Below are positions 7,775 through 15,590 of a DNA stretch of 42,274 nucleotides, one piece after another. The stretch covers positions 1 through 42,274 of the forward strand of contig JBCBWF010000004.1 in NCBI GenBank assembly GCA_039817245.1, in the 5' to 3' direction. The DNA is from Thermohalobaculum sp039817245. GTDB lineage: Bacteria; Pseudomonadota; Alphaproteobacteria; Rhodobacterales; Rhodobacteraceae. The notes under the pieces were generated by a model that saw only the letters and a list, made by a program, of their open reading frames with translations, was not told the origin of the DNA and searched no databases. Each line of letters begins with the position of its first letter. Within the stretch, counting starts at the first letter, position 1. Made by a program: the position numbers and the translations under genes.

Positions 7775-8937
7775 CACGCTGTCTCCTTGAAGATCTCGCG
7801 CCCGATCAGCATGCGACGGATCTCCTGCGTGCCCGCCCCGATCTCGTAGAGCTTGGCGTCGCGCAGCAGCCTGCCGGCCGGATAGTCGTTGATGTAGCCG
7901 TTGCCGCCGAGCGCCTGGATGGCCTCCAGCGCGACCTTGACGGCGCGCTCGGAGCTGTAGAGCAGGCACCCTGCCGCATCCTGTCGCGTTGTCTCGCCCC
8001 GGTCGCAGGCGGCCGCGACCGCGTAGACATAGGCGCGCGAGGCATTCATCTCCGTGTACATATCCGCAAGCTTGCCCTGCATAAGCTGGAACTCCCCGAT
8101 GGGCTGACCAAACTGTTTACGTTCATGGACATAGGGCATAACGACATCCATCGCAGCCGCCATGATCCCCAGCGGACCGCCGGACAGCACGACCCGCTCA
8201 TAGTCGAGCCCGGACATCAGCACCGCGACGCCCCGGCCCTCCTCGCCGAGCACGTTCTCGAAGGGCACCTCGCAGTCTTCGAAGACCAGCTCGCAGGTGT
8301 TGGAGCCGCGCATGCCGAGCTTGTCGAGCTTCTGCGCGGTGGAGAAACCGGCCATCCCCTTCTCGATGAGAAAGGCCGTGATGCCCCGCGGCCCGGCCTC
8401 CGGATCGGTCTTGGCGTAGACCACGAGGACATTCGCGTCCGGCCCGTTGGTGATCCAGAACTTGTTGCCGTTCAGAACGTACCGGTCATTGCGCTTGGCC
8501 GCATGCAGCTTCATCGAGACGACATCCGAGCCCGACCCCGGCTCCGACATCGCCAGCGCGCCGACATGAGCGCCGGAAACGAGCTGTGGCAGGTACTTCG
8601 CCCGTTGTTCGGGCGTGCCATTCAGCTTGATCTGGTTCACGCAGAGGTTCGAATGCGCGCCGTAGCTGAGCCCGACGGAGGCCGAGGCCCGGCTGATCTC
8701 CTCCACCGCCACGGTGTGCGCGAGATAGCCCATGCCGGCGCCGCCGAATTCTTCCGGCACCGTGATGCCGAGAAGGCCGAGCGCGCCCATCTCGGCCCAG
8801 AGTTCGGCGGGAAACTCGTTGGAGCGATCGATCTCGTCGGCCCGCGGCGCGATGCGCTCCTGCGCGAAGCGGTGCACGGTCTCGCGCAGCGCTTCGATCT
8901 CTTCGCCAAAACCGAATTTCAAGCCGATCCCGAACAT
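7774..8937 (-). CDS. ivd: isovaleryl-CoA dehydrogenase
   Basis: A 387-residue acyl-CoA dehydrogenase starting at ATG 8937, preceded by GGGAGGA at 7-nt spacing. Signatures: ITVPEEFGGAGMGYLAH (N-terminal helical domain), AMSEPGSGSDVVSMKL (FAD-binding strand), KFWITNGP (middle domain) and the C-terminal AIQALGGNGYINDYPAGRLLRDAKLYEIGAGT. The catalytic base sits at Glu247 in LDYERVVLSGGPLG, the position special to isovaleryl-CoA dehydrogenases; the MCAD-type site near the C-terminus reads GAGTQE, without Glu. It oxidises isovaleryl-CoA to 3-methylcrotonyl-CoA, passing electrons to electron-transfer flavoprotein, and so feeds MccAB. The very long upstream open frame to 10866 is antisense to another gene and is not coding. 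Confidence 0.96.
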   Translation of the reverse strand: MFGIGLKFGFGEEIEALRETVHRFAQERIAPRADEIDRSNEFPAELWAEMGALGLLGITVPEEFGGAGMGYLAHTVAVEEISRASASVGLSYGAHSNLCVNQIKLNGTPEQRAKYLPQLVSGAHVGALAMSEPGSGSDVVSMKLHAAKRNDRYVLNGNKFWITNGPDANVLVVYAKTDPEAGPRGITAFLIEKGMAGFSTAQKLDKLGMRGSNTCELVFEDCEVPFENVLGEEGRGVAVLMSGLDYERVVLSGGPLGIMAAAMDVVMPYVHERKQFGQPIGEFQLMQGKLADMYTEMNASRAYVYAVAAACDRGETTRQDAAGCLLYSSERAVKVALEAIQALGGNGYINDYPAGRLLRDAKLYEIGAGTQEIRRMLIGREIFKETA

Positions 8938-9312
8938 CCCGTCATCCTCCCGGTCGTTGCCGTGCCTTGCGCCGCCGCGCGGTCTGCGGCGCGTCTCGTG
9001 GCGGCGGGCCGGGATCGACAGTAACCGACGGCGGAGCCGCCGGGTTAAGTCGCGTCGCCGCGTCCCGATAACCATCCGGATGCAGATCGTATTGCAAGGA
9101 GTCTGCAAACGGGACGTCTGTACGCGCAATCCACCCCGTTTCCGCACGGATTTGCGGGGTTGTGACGCCCATTTGCGCGCGCTCGACGTGTCGGGACCGC
9201 CACAGGCCTGCGTGGAGCGACGCAGGGGCAACCCTCCGGGATTGTGCTGCGCTACTGTAAGATAGCACCATAGATGTCCAGATTTATTGAAGAACTTGAA
9301 TGAGGGCTTCGG
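8938..9312. promoter_or_regulatory. 375-bp divergent control region between ivd and the membrane-protein gene
   Basis: The region lies between two genes facing away from each other and must hold both promoters. I see a locally AT-rich stretch TAAGATAGCACCATAGATG (about 9258-9276) that could serve as a -10 region for the plus-strand gene, without a matching -35. A stretch rich in TTTGC/TTGC near 9095-9115 lies on the ivd side. No operator can be named. Confidence 0.4.
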
Positions 9313-10752
9313 ATGACGGAGGAGACGCGACAGCCGGGCGGTCGCACCGCCGACGATGCCGCGGAGACGGCGCGCATGGAGGCCCGACCGCCCACAGAGG
9401 AGACGGCCCCGGAGCCGGGACGGGCGGAAAACGAGCCGGCCGACGGAGGCAGCGCGGCGGCGACGGAGCCTGACGCGGCCGTCGCGCAGCAAGCGCTTCC
9501 TCCTGAGGCCCCAGCGACTGAGGCGCCGCACGAGGCACCCCACGAGGCCATCGTCGAGGAGGAGGCCGCTCAGGTCCTCGGCGAGATGGTGCAGGACACC
9601 GTCTTCGAGGCCCAGACGAGCCGCGCGGGCTTTAACCGCGTTGTCGGCGGCCTCATCCAGAATGCCCAGGAGCTCCTGTCCTACGGCGTGGAGCGTGGCC
9701 TGGATCTGCGCCCCGAGCATATCAGCGTGGTCACCGAGGCGATCCACTACCACGGCACCGATGGCTGGACGCTGGAACTCGAGCAGCGCTTTCTCAATGC
9801 CTATCGTGAGATGAGTGCGGCCTTCGATGGCGTGAGCACCGAGACAATCGCGGCGAGCAAGCGCTTCGGCTTTGTCTACACGCTCATCATCGCGCTCCTG
9901 GGGGCGGTGTTCCTGTACTTCCTGATCTCGAAGCAGAACGAACTGGTCCGCCTCCAGGACAGCAGCAGCTCCTTCGATCGTCTCTATCAGGAGATGACCG
10001 GGACGGAGGCGCAGATCGAGACGCTGTTGCGCACCGAGACCGGGCTCACCACCCAGATTGCTGCGATCGGGGCGCAGATGAAGCAACCGGGCACGCCGGT
10101 GGAACAGCTCGGCGCGCTCGATTCGCAACGCACCGAGCTCAGCCGCGAGCGCGATAAGACGCTTGCGGAACTGAAGGTGAAGGAGCTGTTGCGCACGCGG
10201 CTCGAGCATCAGGTGAACGCGCAGTTCCAGGTGATCTCGGAGCTGCTGCCGCAGGCGGAGAACGACACACAACCCGAGCGCCCGTCCAGCTGGCTCAGCG
10301 TCGACGAGGCGGAACTGGCGGTCTGGGAGCGCCAGATGGAGGCATGGCGCAGCCGCCAGGCCGCACGCCAGCCGGCGGAGCGGTTCTACGTGCTGCAGCA
10401 GGCGAAGTCGCAGATCGTCTTCTACAACGCCTATCTGCTGCCGGCGCTCTACGGGCTGCTGGGAACGGCGGCCTTCGTGCTGCGGGCCTTCTCCCGCGAG
10501 CTGAGGCGGCTCACGCTGCAGAGCGAGAACATCCTGAACTACATGATCCGATTGCCGCTGGGCGCGCTCTCCGGGGTGGCGGTGGGGCTGATCCTCACGG
10601 AGGAGACGGTGCCGGAGGGCCTGGCCGGAATAACCCCGATCGCGCTGGCCTTCATCGCGGGCTACTCGGTGGAGATCCTGTTCGCCGCCATGGATCGGAT
10701 CGTGATGGCCTTCGGCGGCGAGCAGCAGCGCCGGCCCGGGGCAGGGCGCTGA
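9313..10752 (+). CDS. hypothetical membrane protein with disordered N-terminus and long coiled coil
   Basis: A 479-residue protein I cannot assign. Residues 1-85 are Ala/Glu/Pro-rich and likely disordered. Residues 86-180 form a soluble helical domain (AQVLGEMVQDTVFEAQTSR, ELLSYGVERGLDLRPEH). TM1 is at about 187-206. Residues 207-310 form a charged coiled coil (RTELSRERDKTLAELKVKEL). TM2 375-392, TM3 412-428 and TM4 440-458 form a compact C-terminal membrane domain with the loop AFSRELRRLTLQSENILNY between TM2 and TM3. The C-terminal motif ALAFIAGYSVEILFAAMDR resembles a domain I recall from other unnamed bacterial membrane proteins (memory only). With an even number of passes both ends are cytoplasmic and the coiled coil is periplasmic if the N-terminus is inside. 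The gene stands alone, followed by repeat element C. Confidence 0.85.
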   Translation: MTEETRQPGGRTADDAAETARMEARPPTEETAPEPGRAENEPADGGSAAATEPDAAVAQQALPPEAPATEAPHEAPHEAIVEEEAAQVLGEMVQDTVFEAQTSRAGFNRVVGGLIQNAQELLSYGVERGLDLRPEHISVVTEAIHYHGTDGWTLELEQRFLNAYREMSAAFDGVSTETIAASKRFGFVYTLIIALLGAVFLYFLISKQNELVRLQDSSSSFDRLYQEMTGTEAQIETLLRTETGLTTQIAAIGAQMKQPGTPVEQLGALDSQRTELSRERDKTLAELKVKELLRTRLEHQVNAQFQVISELLPQAENDTQPERPSSWLSVDEAELAVWERQMEAWRSRQAARQPAERFYVLQQAKSQIVFYNAYLLPALYGLLGTAAFVLRAFSRELRRLTLQSENILNYMIRLPLGALSGVAVGLILTEETVPEGLAGITPIALAFIAGYSVEILFAAMDRIVMAFGGEQQRRPGAGR

Positions 10753-11126
10753 AGCGGTGCCAGGGACGGGGCGGCGCACGCTTTTCGCCACCGCAGCGCC
10801 GGGTGAGGACAGGGCACTTTCCCGGCGGGTGCACTTGCGCCCTCTCGCTGGCAACCGGCGTGGCAAGCATTGACTGATGCGCTCCCGCTCCCTCCCGCGT
10901 CAGGTTAGCCGGCGAATGTGAACATTAGCGGAACACGCTCAGCGTCAGTCGACCCGGATCGGCGAGCGTGTTGCCATCAGAGATGCATTCGACGCAGGGC
11001 GTTCTCCTTATGTTCATCCCTCATAAGCTAACCTGACGCGGGAGGGAGCGGGAGCGAGGATCGCACAACCACAGCCAGCGCCCGCCGATAGCGCCGACCG
11101 GCTCCCGATTGCCCGTCCGTTCGAAA
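10753..11126. other. 374-bp non-coding region with repeat element C
   Basis: The gap lies between two convergent genes. Apart from repeat element C (10881-11055) I see 128 bp on the left and 71 bp on the right without a gene or a T-rich terminator. Confidence 0.5.
10881..11055. repeat. intergenic inverted-repeat element, copy C (175 bp)
   Basis: Left arm 10881-10909 and right arm 11027-11055 are perfect reverse complements over 29 bp (starting GCTCCCGCTCCCTCCCGCG, continuing TCAGGTTAGC). The interior carries GTGAACATTAGCGGAACA near the left arm and, read from the right, ATGAACATAAGGAGAACG, both matching the paired GAAC motifs of the other copies. The arms differ from copies A and B by a few substitutions but align without gaps over GCTCCCTCCC(A/G)CGTCA. 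The perfect arms suggest this is the youngest copy or one under selection for pairing. Confidence 0.8.
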
Positions 11127-13199
11127 CTACTCGGCGGCCGTTGGTGCGGTGTCCACGACGATGACCGGTTCCATCTTCTCCAGCTCCTCCGCGGGCAGGT
11201 GGCAGCGCACGACATGGCCCTCACCGAAGCGGCGTTCCGGCAGCGGTTTGTCGCATGTGCCCGGCATCACATACTGACAGCGGGTCTGGAAGGGGCAGCC
11301 CTGGGGCCGGTTCAGCGGCGAGGGCAGCTCGCCCTCGAGCACCACATGGCGCTTCTTCACATGGGTGTCCGCGACCGGTACCGCGGAGAGCAGCGCCTCG
11401 GTGTAGGGGTGGTAGGGCGGCGCGAAGATCTCCTCGGTCGGGCCCTGCTCCATGATCTCGCCAAGATACATCACCACCACCCGGTCCGCGAGATAGCGCA
11501 CCACCCCGAGATCGTGGGAGATGAACAGCATCGTGGTGCGGCTCTCGCGCTGGATATCCGTGAGCAGCTTCGTCACCGCCGCCTGCACCGACACATCGAG
11601 CGCGGAGACCGGCTCATCCGCCACCACCAGTTTCGGCCGCCCGGCGAAGGCACGGGCGATGCCGATCCGCTGCTTCTGTCCGCCGGAGAGCTGGCGCGGC
11701 ATGCGCTTGGCGAATTCGCGCGGCAGCTTCACGAGGTCGAGAAGCTCGAGCATCCGCTCCTCGCGATCGGCATCGCTCTCGCCGATCTCGAACATCTCGA
11801 GCACGCGCACGATCTGATCCCCGATGGTCATGGAGGGGTTCAGCGTATCGAACGGGTTCTGGAAGACCATCTGCACCTGGCTCACGGTCGAAGGCCCGCG
11901 CGCCTCAACAGCCGTGTTTGCGAGGTCGAGATTGCCGAGCGTGACCTTGCCCTCTGTCGCCGTCTCCAGCCCCATGAGCACCTTGGCGAAAGTGGATTTG
12001 CCGCAACCGGACTCGCCCACGATCGCCACCGTCTCCGCCTCGCGCGCGTCGAAGGTCAGCTCCTCGTTGGCCTTCACCGTGCGCGTGTCGCCGCCGCCGA
12101 ACATGCCCGTCGAGACCGAATAGTGCTTCTTCAGCTTGTCCACCGAGAGCACCACGTCGCCGGGCACCACCGGCTCGCCGATCTCGCCGGCATCCACTTC
12201 AGCGTTCCACTCGATGTCGTCGATGCGCTCGCAGCGGGAGCGGTGCCGGTCCGCCTCGCTGCCGACGGGGTGCATCCGGATCTCGTGGCTGTTGCAGACA
12301 TTGTCGCGGAAATGCGCGCAGCGCGGGCCGAAATTGCAGCCCTTCGGCCGCTCATGGGGCAGGGGGAGCTGGCCCGGGATCGCGACCAGCGGCCTGGAGA
12401 ACTTGTCCGCCCCCGGCACCGGGATCGAGCGCAGCAGCCCCCGGGTATAGGGGTGGCGCATGCGGTTGAAGACGGTGTTGATGTCGCCCTCCTCGACCGC
12501 CTCGCCCGAATACATCACCGTGATGCGGTCGCAGGTCTCGAGGATCAGGCCGAGGTTGTGGCTGACGAAGATCATCGAGGTGCCCATCTCGCGGGCGAGA
12601 TCCTTCACGAGCTCCACGATCCCGGCCTCGACCGTGACGTCGAGCGCCGTGGTCGGCTCGTCGAGGAGCAGGAGGGAGGGGCGCGACAGCAGCGCCATGG
12701 CGATCACGATGCGCTGCTGCTGGCCGCCCGAGAGCTGGTGGGGATAGGCGCCCATGATCCGGTCCGGGTCCGGCAGGCGCACGGCGCCGACCATCTCGGC
12801 GGCGCGCTTGGCGGCATCCTCCTCGGAGATCTCCTCATGGATGGTCAGCACCTCGGTGAGCTGCTGGCCGATCTTGAGCGCGGGGTTCAGCGAGGCCATC
12901 GGCTCCTGATAGACCATGGAGATCTGGGAGCCGCGCAGGCCGCGCAATTCGTCCTCCGACATCTCGGCCATGTCGCGGCCCTTGAACTTGATGCTCCCGG
13001 ACTTGATGCGCCCGTTCTTGCCCAGGTACCGCATGATGCCGAGCGAGACGGTGGACTTGCCGCAACCGGACTCGCCCACCAGCCCCATGGTCTCCCCGGG
13101 CATGACCTTCATGGAGAAGTCCATGACCGCCGGGATCTCGCCCTTGCGGGTGTAGAACGAGATGTTGAGGTCCTCGATCTCTAGGATGGGCTCGGTCAT
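11127..13199 (-). CDS. peptide-type ABC transporter, fused double ATP-binding protein (DppD-DppF-like)
   Basis: A 690-residue protein with two full nucleotide-binding domains. First domain: Walker A GESGCGKST at 42-50, signature LSGGQQQR at 156-163, Walker B LLLLDEP at 176-182. It is followed by the oligopeptide-transporter C-terminal extension with four Cys (GCNFGPRC, NVC, SRC; 288, 294, 302, 323), a pattern that in DppD-type proteins holds an iron-sulfur cluster. Second domain: Walker A at 395-403, LSGGQKQR, VVADEP, and a second extension (GCPFQTRC...GTC...VRC). The protein energises import through the two permeases upstream. AAAGGAG precedes the start. Fusion of the D and F subunits into one chain is common in this family. 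Substrate is peptide-like by family only. Confidence 0.93.
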   Translation of the reverse strand: MTEPILEIEDLNISFYTRKGEIPAVMDFSMKVMPGETMGLVGESGCGKSTVSLGIMRYLGKNGRIKSGSIKFKGRDMAEMSEDELRGLRGSQISMVYQEPMASLNPALKIGQQLTEVLTIHEEISEEDAAKRAAEMVGAVRLPDPDRIMGAYPHQLSGGQQQRIVIAMALLSRPSLLLLDEPTTALDVTVEAGIVELVKDLAREMGTSMIFVSHNLGLILETCDRITVMYSGEAVEEGDINTVFNRMRHPYTRGLLRSIPVPGADKFSRPLVAIPGQLPLPHERPKGCNFGPRCAHFRDNVCNSHEIRMHPVGSEADRHRSRCERIDDIEWNAEVDAGEIGEPVVPGDVVLSVDKLKKHYSVSTGMFGGGDTRTVKANEELTFDAREAETVAIVGESGCGKSTFAKVLMGLETATEGKVTLGNLDLANTAVEARGPSTVSQVQMVFQNPFDTLNPSMTIGDQIVRVLEMFEIGESDADREERMLELLDLVKLPREFAKRMPRQLSGGQKQRIGIARAFAGRPKLVVADEPVSALDVSVQAAVTKLLTDIQRESRTTMLFISHDLGVVRYLADRVVVMYLGEIMEQGPTEEIFAPPYHPYTEALLSAVPVADTHVKKRHVVLEGELPSPLNRPQGCPFQTRCQYVMPGTCDKPLPERRFGEGHVVRCHLPAEELEKMEPVIVVDTAPTAAE

Positions 13200-13264
13200 G
13201 GCTGGCTCCTTTCGATCCGTCAGTGCGGAGGATGGGTGCGGGCGCGCGGGAACTCCCGTCAGCG

Positions 13265-14467
13265 TCAGTCCTTCAGGCTTTCTTCGCGCATGCCGTCCGC
13301 CAGGAGGTTGAGGCCGAGGACGAGGCTCATCAGGGCGAGGGCGGGGAAGAGCGCGATATGGGCCGTGCTGGCGAGGCGGACGAAAGAGCGACCGTGGTTG
13401 ATCATGGTGCCCCAGTCCGGGCTCTCGGGCTGCAGGCCGAGGCCGAAGAAGCCGAGGGTGCCGAGCAGGATCGTCGTGTAGCCGATGCGCAGGCAGAAAT
13501 CGACGATCAGGGGCCCGCGCGCATTGGGCAGGATCTCCCAGAGCATGATGTACCAGGGCCGCTCGCCGCGGGTCTGGGCCGCGGCCACATAGTCCCGCGT
13601 CTTGATGTCCATGGTGAGCCCGCGGACGACGCGGAAGACGGCCGGGGAGGAGACGAAGACCACCGCCGCGAACACGTTGAGCTCGTTGGGGTCCATGGAG
13701 AGGAGGCCCGTGGGGTCGGCGTTGAACACGAGGCCGAGATAGACCCAGATCCCGAGCACCAGCGTCACGCCCAGATAGACCTGCAGCCGCTGCTTGTTCT
13801 TCTCGTATTTCGTGAACCAGAGGAGGCAGAGGAACACGATGGGGAAGAGGAAGAAGATCGCCGACATCGCGATCGGGATCGACCAGGGCAGGTCGAACAG
13901 GAGCAGATCGACCATCACCGGCTCGCGCACCTCCGGTGTGACGAGCAGGTAGAAGAGCAGGATCACCGGGAAGGCCAGCACGAGATTGGCCAGAAAGCTC
14001 ATCGCGGTGTCCACAAAGCCCGTGTAGTAGCCCGCCGGCAGGCCCAGGGTGGAGCCGACCATATAGGCGATCAGCGTCGCGGTGGGCGCGATGATCAGCA
14101 CGATCCGGCTGCCGTAGACGACGCGGCTGAAGATATCGCGCGCGAGATTGTCCCCGCCGAGCAGCAGGACCACGCCTTTCTCGGCGTCGATGGTGCCGGG
14201 CACGGCCTTCTTGGCGGTGAAGCTGAGCTGATCGACCGGACCGGTGACCGCGATCAGATCGGCGAAGATCGCGGTGAAGACCCAGAAGAGCACGATCCCG
14301 AGCCCCACGAGCCCGATGCGCGAGCCGTAGAGCCGGCCGAACTGGCCGAGCCGGTCGCGGATGAAGTAGCCCCCGCCCATGGTGACCGCGAGCGCGATCC
14401 AGACCGGCATGAAGCGCTGCAGGATCTGCAGAAGGATGTCGAGTGTGCCAAGAGTTTCGGCCGGCAT
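13265..14467 (-). CDS. peptide-type ABC transporter permease (DppC-like) with an internal insertion
   Basis: A 400-residue permease; DppC proteins are usually about 300. TM1 is near 51-68. The periplasmic loop contains GGDNLARDIFSRVVYGSR (104-121), the conserved GTDxxGRDxxSRxxYGxR region of DppC. TMs follow near 124-145 and 157-176. The coupling EAA loop is DYVAAAQTRGERPWYIMLWE (292-311), and FFGLGLQPESPDWGTMI is the usual C-terminal motif. Between 177 and about 270 lies an insertion of some 80-90 residues with two extra hydrophobic segments (MSAIFFLFPIVFLCLLWF, then YLGVTLVLGIWVYLGLVF). The N-terminus also has an additional hydrophobic segment (PVWIALAVTMGGGYF). It works with the DppB-like permease 37 bp upstream. 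Confidence 0.92.
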   Translation of the reverse strand: MPAETLGTLDILLQILQRFMPVWIALAVTMGGGYFIRDRLGQFGRLYGSRIGLVGLGIVLFWVFTAIFADLIAVTGPVDQLSFTAKKAVPGTIDAEKGVVLLLGGDNLARDIFSRVVYGSRIVLIIAPTATLIAYMVGSTLGLPAGYYTGFVDTAMSFLANLVLAFPVILLFYLLVTPEVREPVMVDLLLFDLPWSIPIAMSAIFFLFPIVFLCLLWFTKYEKNKQRLQVYLGVTLVLGIWVYLGLVFNADPTGLLSMDPNELNVFAAVVFVSSPAVFRVVRGLTMDIKTRDYVAAAQTRGERPWYIMLWEILPNARGPLIVDFCLRIGYTTILLGTLGFFGLGLQPESPDWGTMINHGRSFVRLASTAHIALFPALALMSLVLGLNLLADGMREESLKD

Positions 14468-14504
14468 GACGCTCTCCCCGTTATGTTCTTGTTGTCCGGA
14501 CCGG

Positions 14505-15440
14505 TCAGCTCACGCGGATGCGCGGGTTGAGGAAGGCGTAGCCGATATCGCTGATCAGCTGGGTGGCGAGCACGATGATCACCGCGATCCAGGAGATCGC
14601 GAGCAGGAGCTCGATGTCGTTGTTCCCGGCGGCCTGCACCAACGTCCAGCCGAAGCCCTTGAAGTTGAACATCGTCTCCACGACGACGACGCCGGTCAGC
14701 AGCCAGGGGAACTGCAGCATGATGACCGTGAAGGGCGCAATCAGCGCGTTTCGGAGCGCGTGCTTCAGCACGACCATCCGGAAATCCATGCCCTTCAGCG
14801 TGGCGGTGCGGATGTATTGCGAGGTCATCACCTCGGCCATGGAGGCCCGGGTCATGCGCGCGATATAGCCCATGCCGTAGATCGCCATCGTGAGCACCGG
14901 CAGGGTGAAGTTCTCGAAGGTGATCGTTCGCGTCGACGCGATGCCCTTGAAGATGCCGAGCGCCGACGAGAAGATCACAACGAAGATGATGCCGGTGACG
15001 TATTCTGGTGCAGATGTCGATGCGATGGATCCGACGGACAAACTTCGGTCGAGTGGAGATCCTTCCCGCATGCCCGCAAGCACGCCGATGATGAGTGCCC
15101 CCGGCACCATCACGATCATCACCCAGAACATCAGGATGCCGGTGTAGTAGAGCCGCTCGCCCACAACCTCCGCCACGGGCTCGCGGAAGACGCGGCTATA
15201 GCCCATGTCGCCCTGCACGGTGTTGGTCACCCATTCGGCATAGCGGGTGAAGAAGGGCCGCCCGTAGCCTTCCGCGTCGAGCCAGGCCTGAACCTCGGCA
15301 TCGGTCATCCGCATGTTGCCTTCGGTCTTGGCGATCTTCTCCAGGTTCCCCGGAAGGTTCACAAGGTAGAAGACGACGAAGGTGAGGGCGAACATCGTCA
15401 CCAGCATCGTGCCGATGCGGCGCAGGATAAACATGGTCAT
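14505..15440 (-). CDS. peptide-type ABC transporter permease (DppB-like)
   Basis: A 311-residue permease starting MTMFILRRIGTMLVTMFALT, the typical DppB N-terminal transmembrane helix. The periplasmic part holds GDMGYSRVFREPVAEVVGER, where DppB proteins have GDxGxSxxxxxPVxxxIxxR. The EAA-type loop is YIRTATLKGMDFRMVVLKHA, and the end reads DIGYAFLNPRIRVS (family: DxxYxxxDPRIR). Six transmembrane helices are expected. It is the second gene of the operon, 150 bp behind the binding-protein gene with a hairpin in the gap, and upstream of the DppC-like gene. It forms half of the inner-membrane channel. Confidence 0.93.
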   Translation of the reverse strand: MTMFILRRIGTMLVTMFALTFVVFYLVNLPGNLEKIAKTEGNMRMTDAEVQAWLDAEGYGRPFFTRYAEWVTNTVQGDMGYSRVFREPVAEVVGERLYYTGILMFWVMIVMVPGALIIGVLAGMREGSPLDRSLSVGSIASTSAPEYVTGIIFVVIFSSALGIFKGIASTRTITFENFTLPVLTMAIYGMGYIARMTRASMAEVMTSQYIRTATLKGMDFRMVVLKHALRNALIAPFTVIMLQFPWLLTGVVVVETMFNFKGFGWTLVQAAGNNDIELLLAISWIAVIIVLATQLISDIGYAFLNPRIRVS

Positions 15441-15545
15441 GGGCGACTCTCCGGTACTGCGCAGATCCTGCGGATGCCTTGAGCGGCGGGGCCCGGCGCG
15501 ACGCGGAAACTGCGATGCATCAGGGCGCTACGGGCAGGCATGGCA

Positions 15546-15569
15546 GCCGCGCCGCCGGAACGGCGCGGC
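15546..15569. terminator. intra-operon stem-loop behind the binding-protein gene
   Basis: GCCGCGCCG (15546-15554) and CGGCGCGGC (15561-15569) form a perfect 9-bp GC stem with loop CCGGAA, about 20 bp beyond the binding-protein stop on the minus strand. There is no T-tract. In ABC operons such hairpins often protect the binding-protein mRNA or terminate most transcripts, so that the binding protein is made in excess over the permeases. Confidence 0.6.
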
Positions 15570-15590
15570 CTGGTTGAGCGGGCCTGTGCC

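Noticed and set aside
7774..10866. 1030-codon open frame on the minus strand extending ivd upstream
   Set aside because: Only the last 388 codons (ivd) have a family match and a ribosome binding site. The rest is antisense to the membrane-protein gene and reads as low-complexity Arg/Leu/Gly, typical of GC-rich shadows.
11109..13184. 691-codon plus-strand frame opposite the ABC ATPase gene
   Set aside because: His/Arg/Gly-rich shadow; the minus strand carries two complete nucleotide-binding domains.
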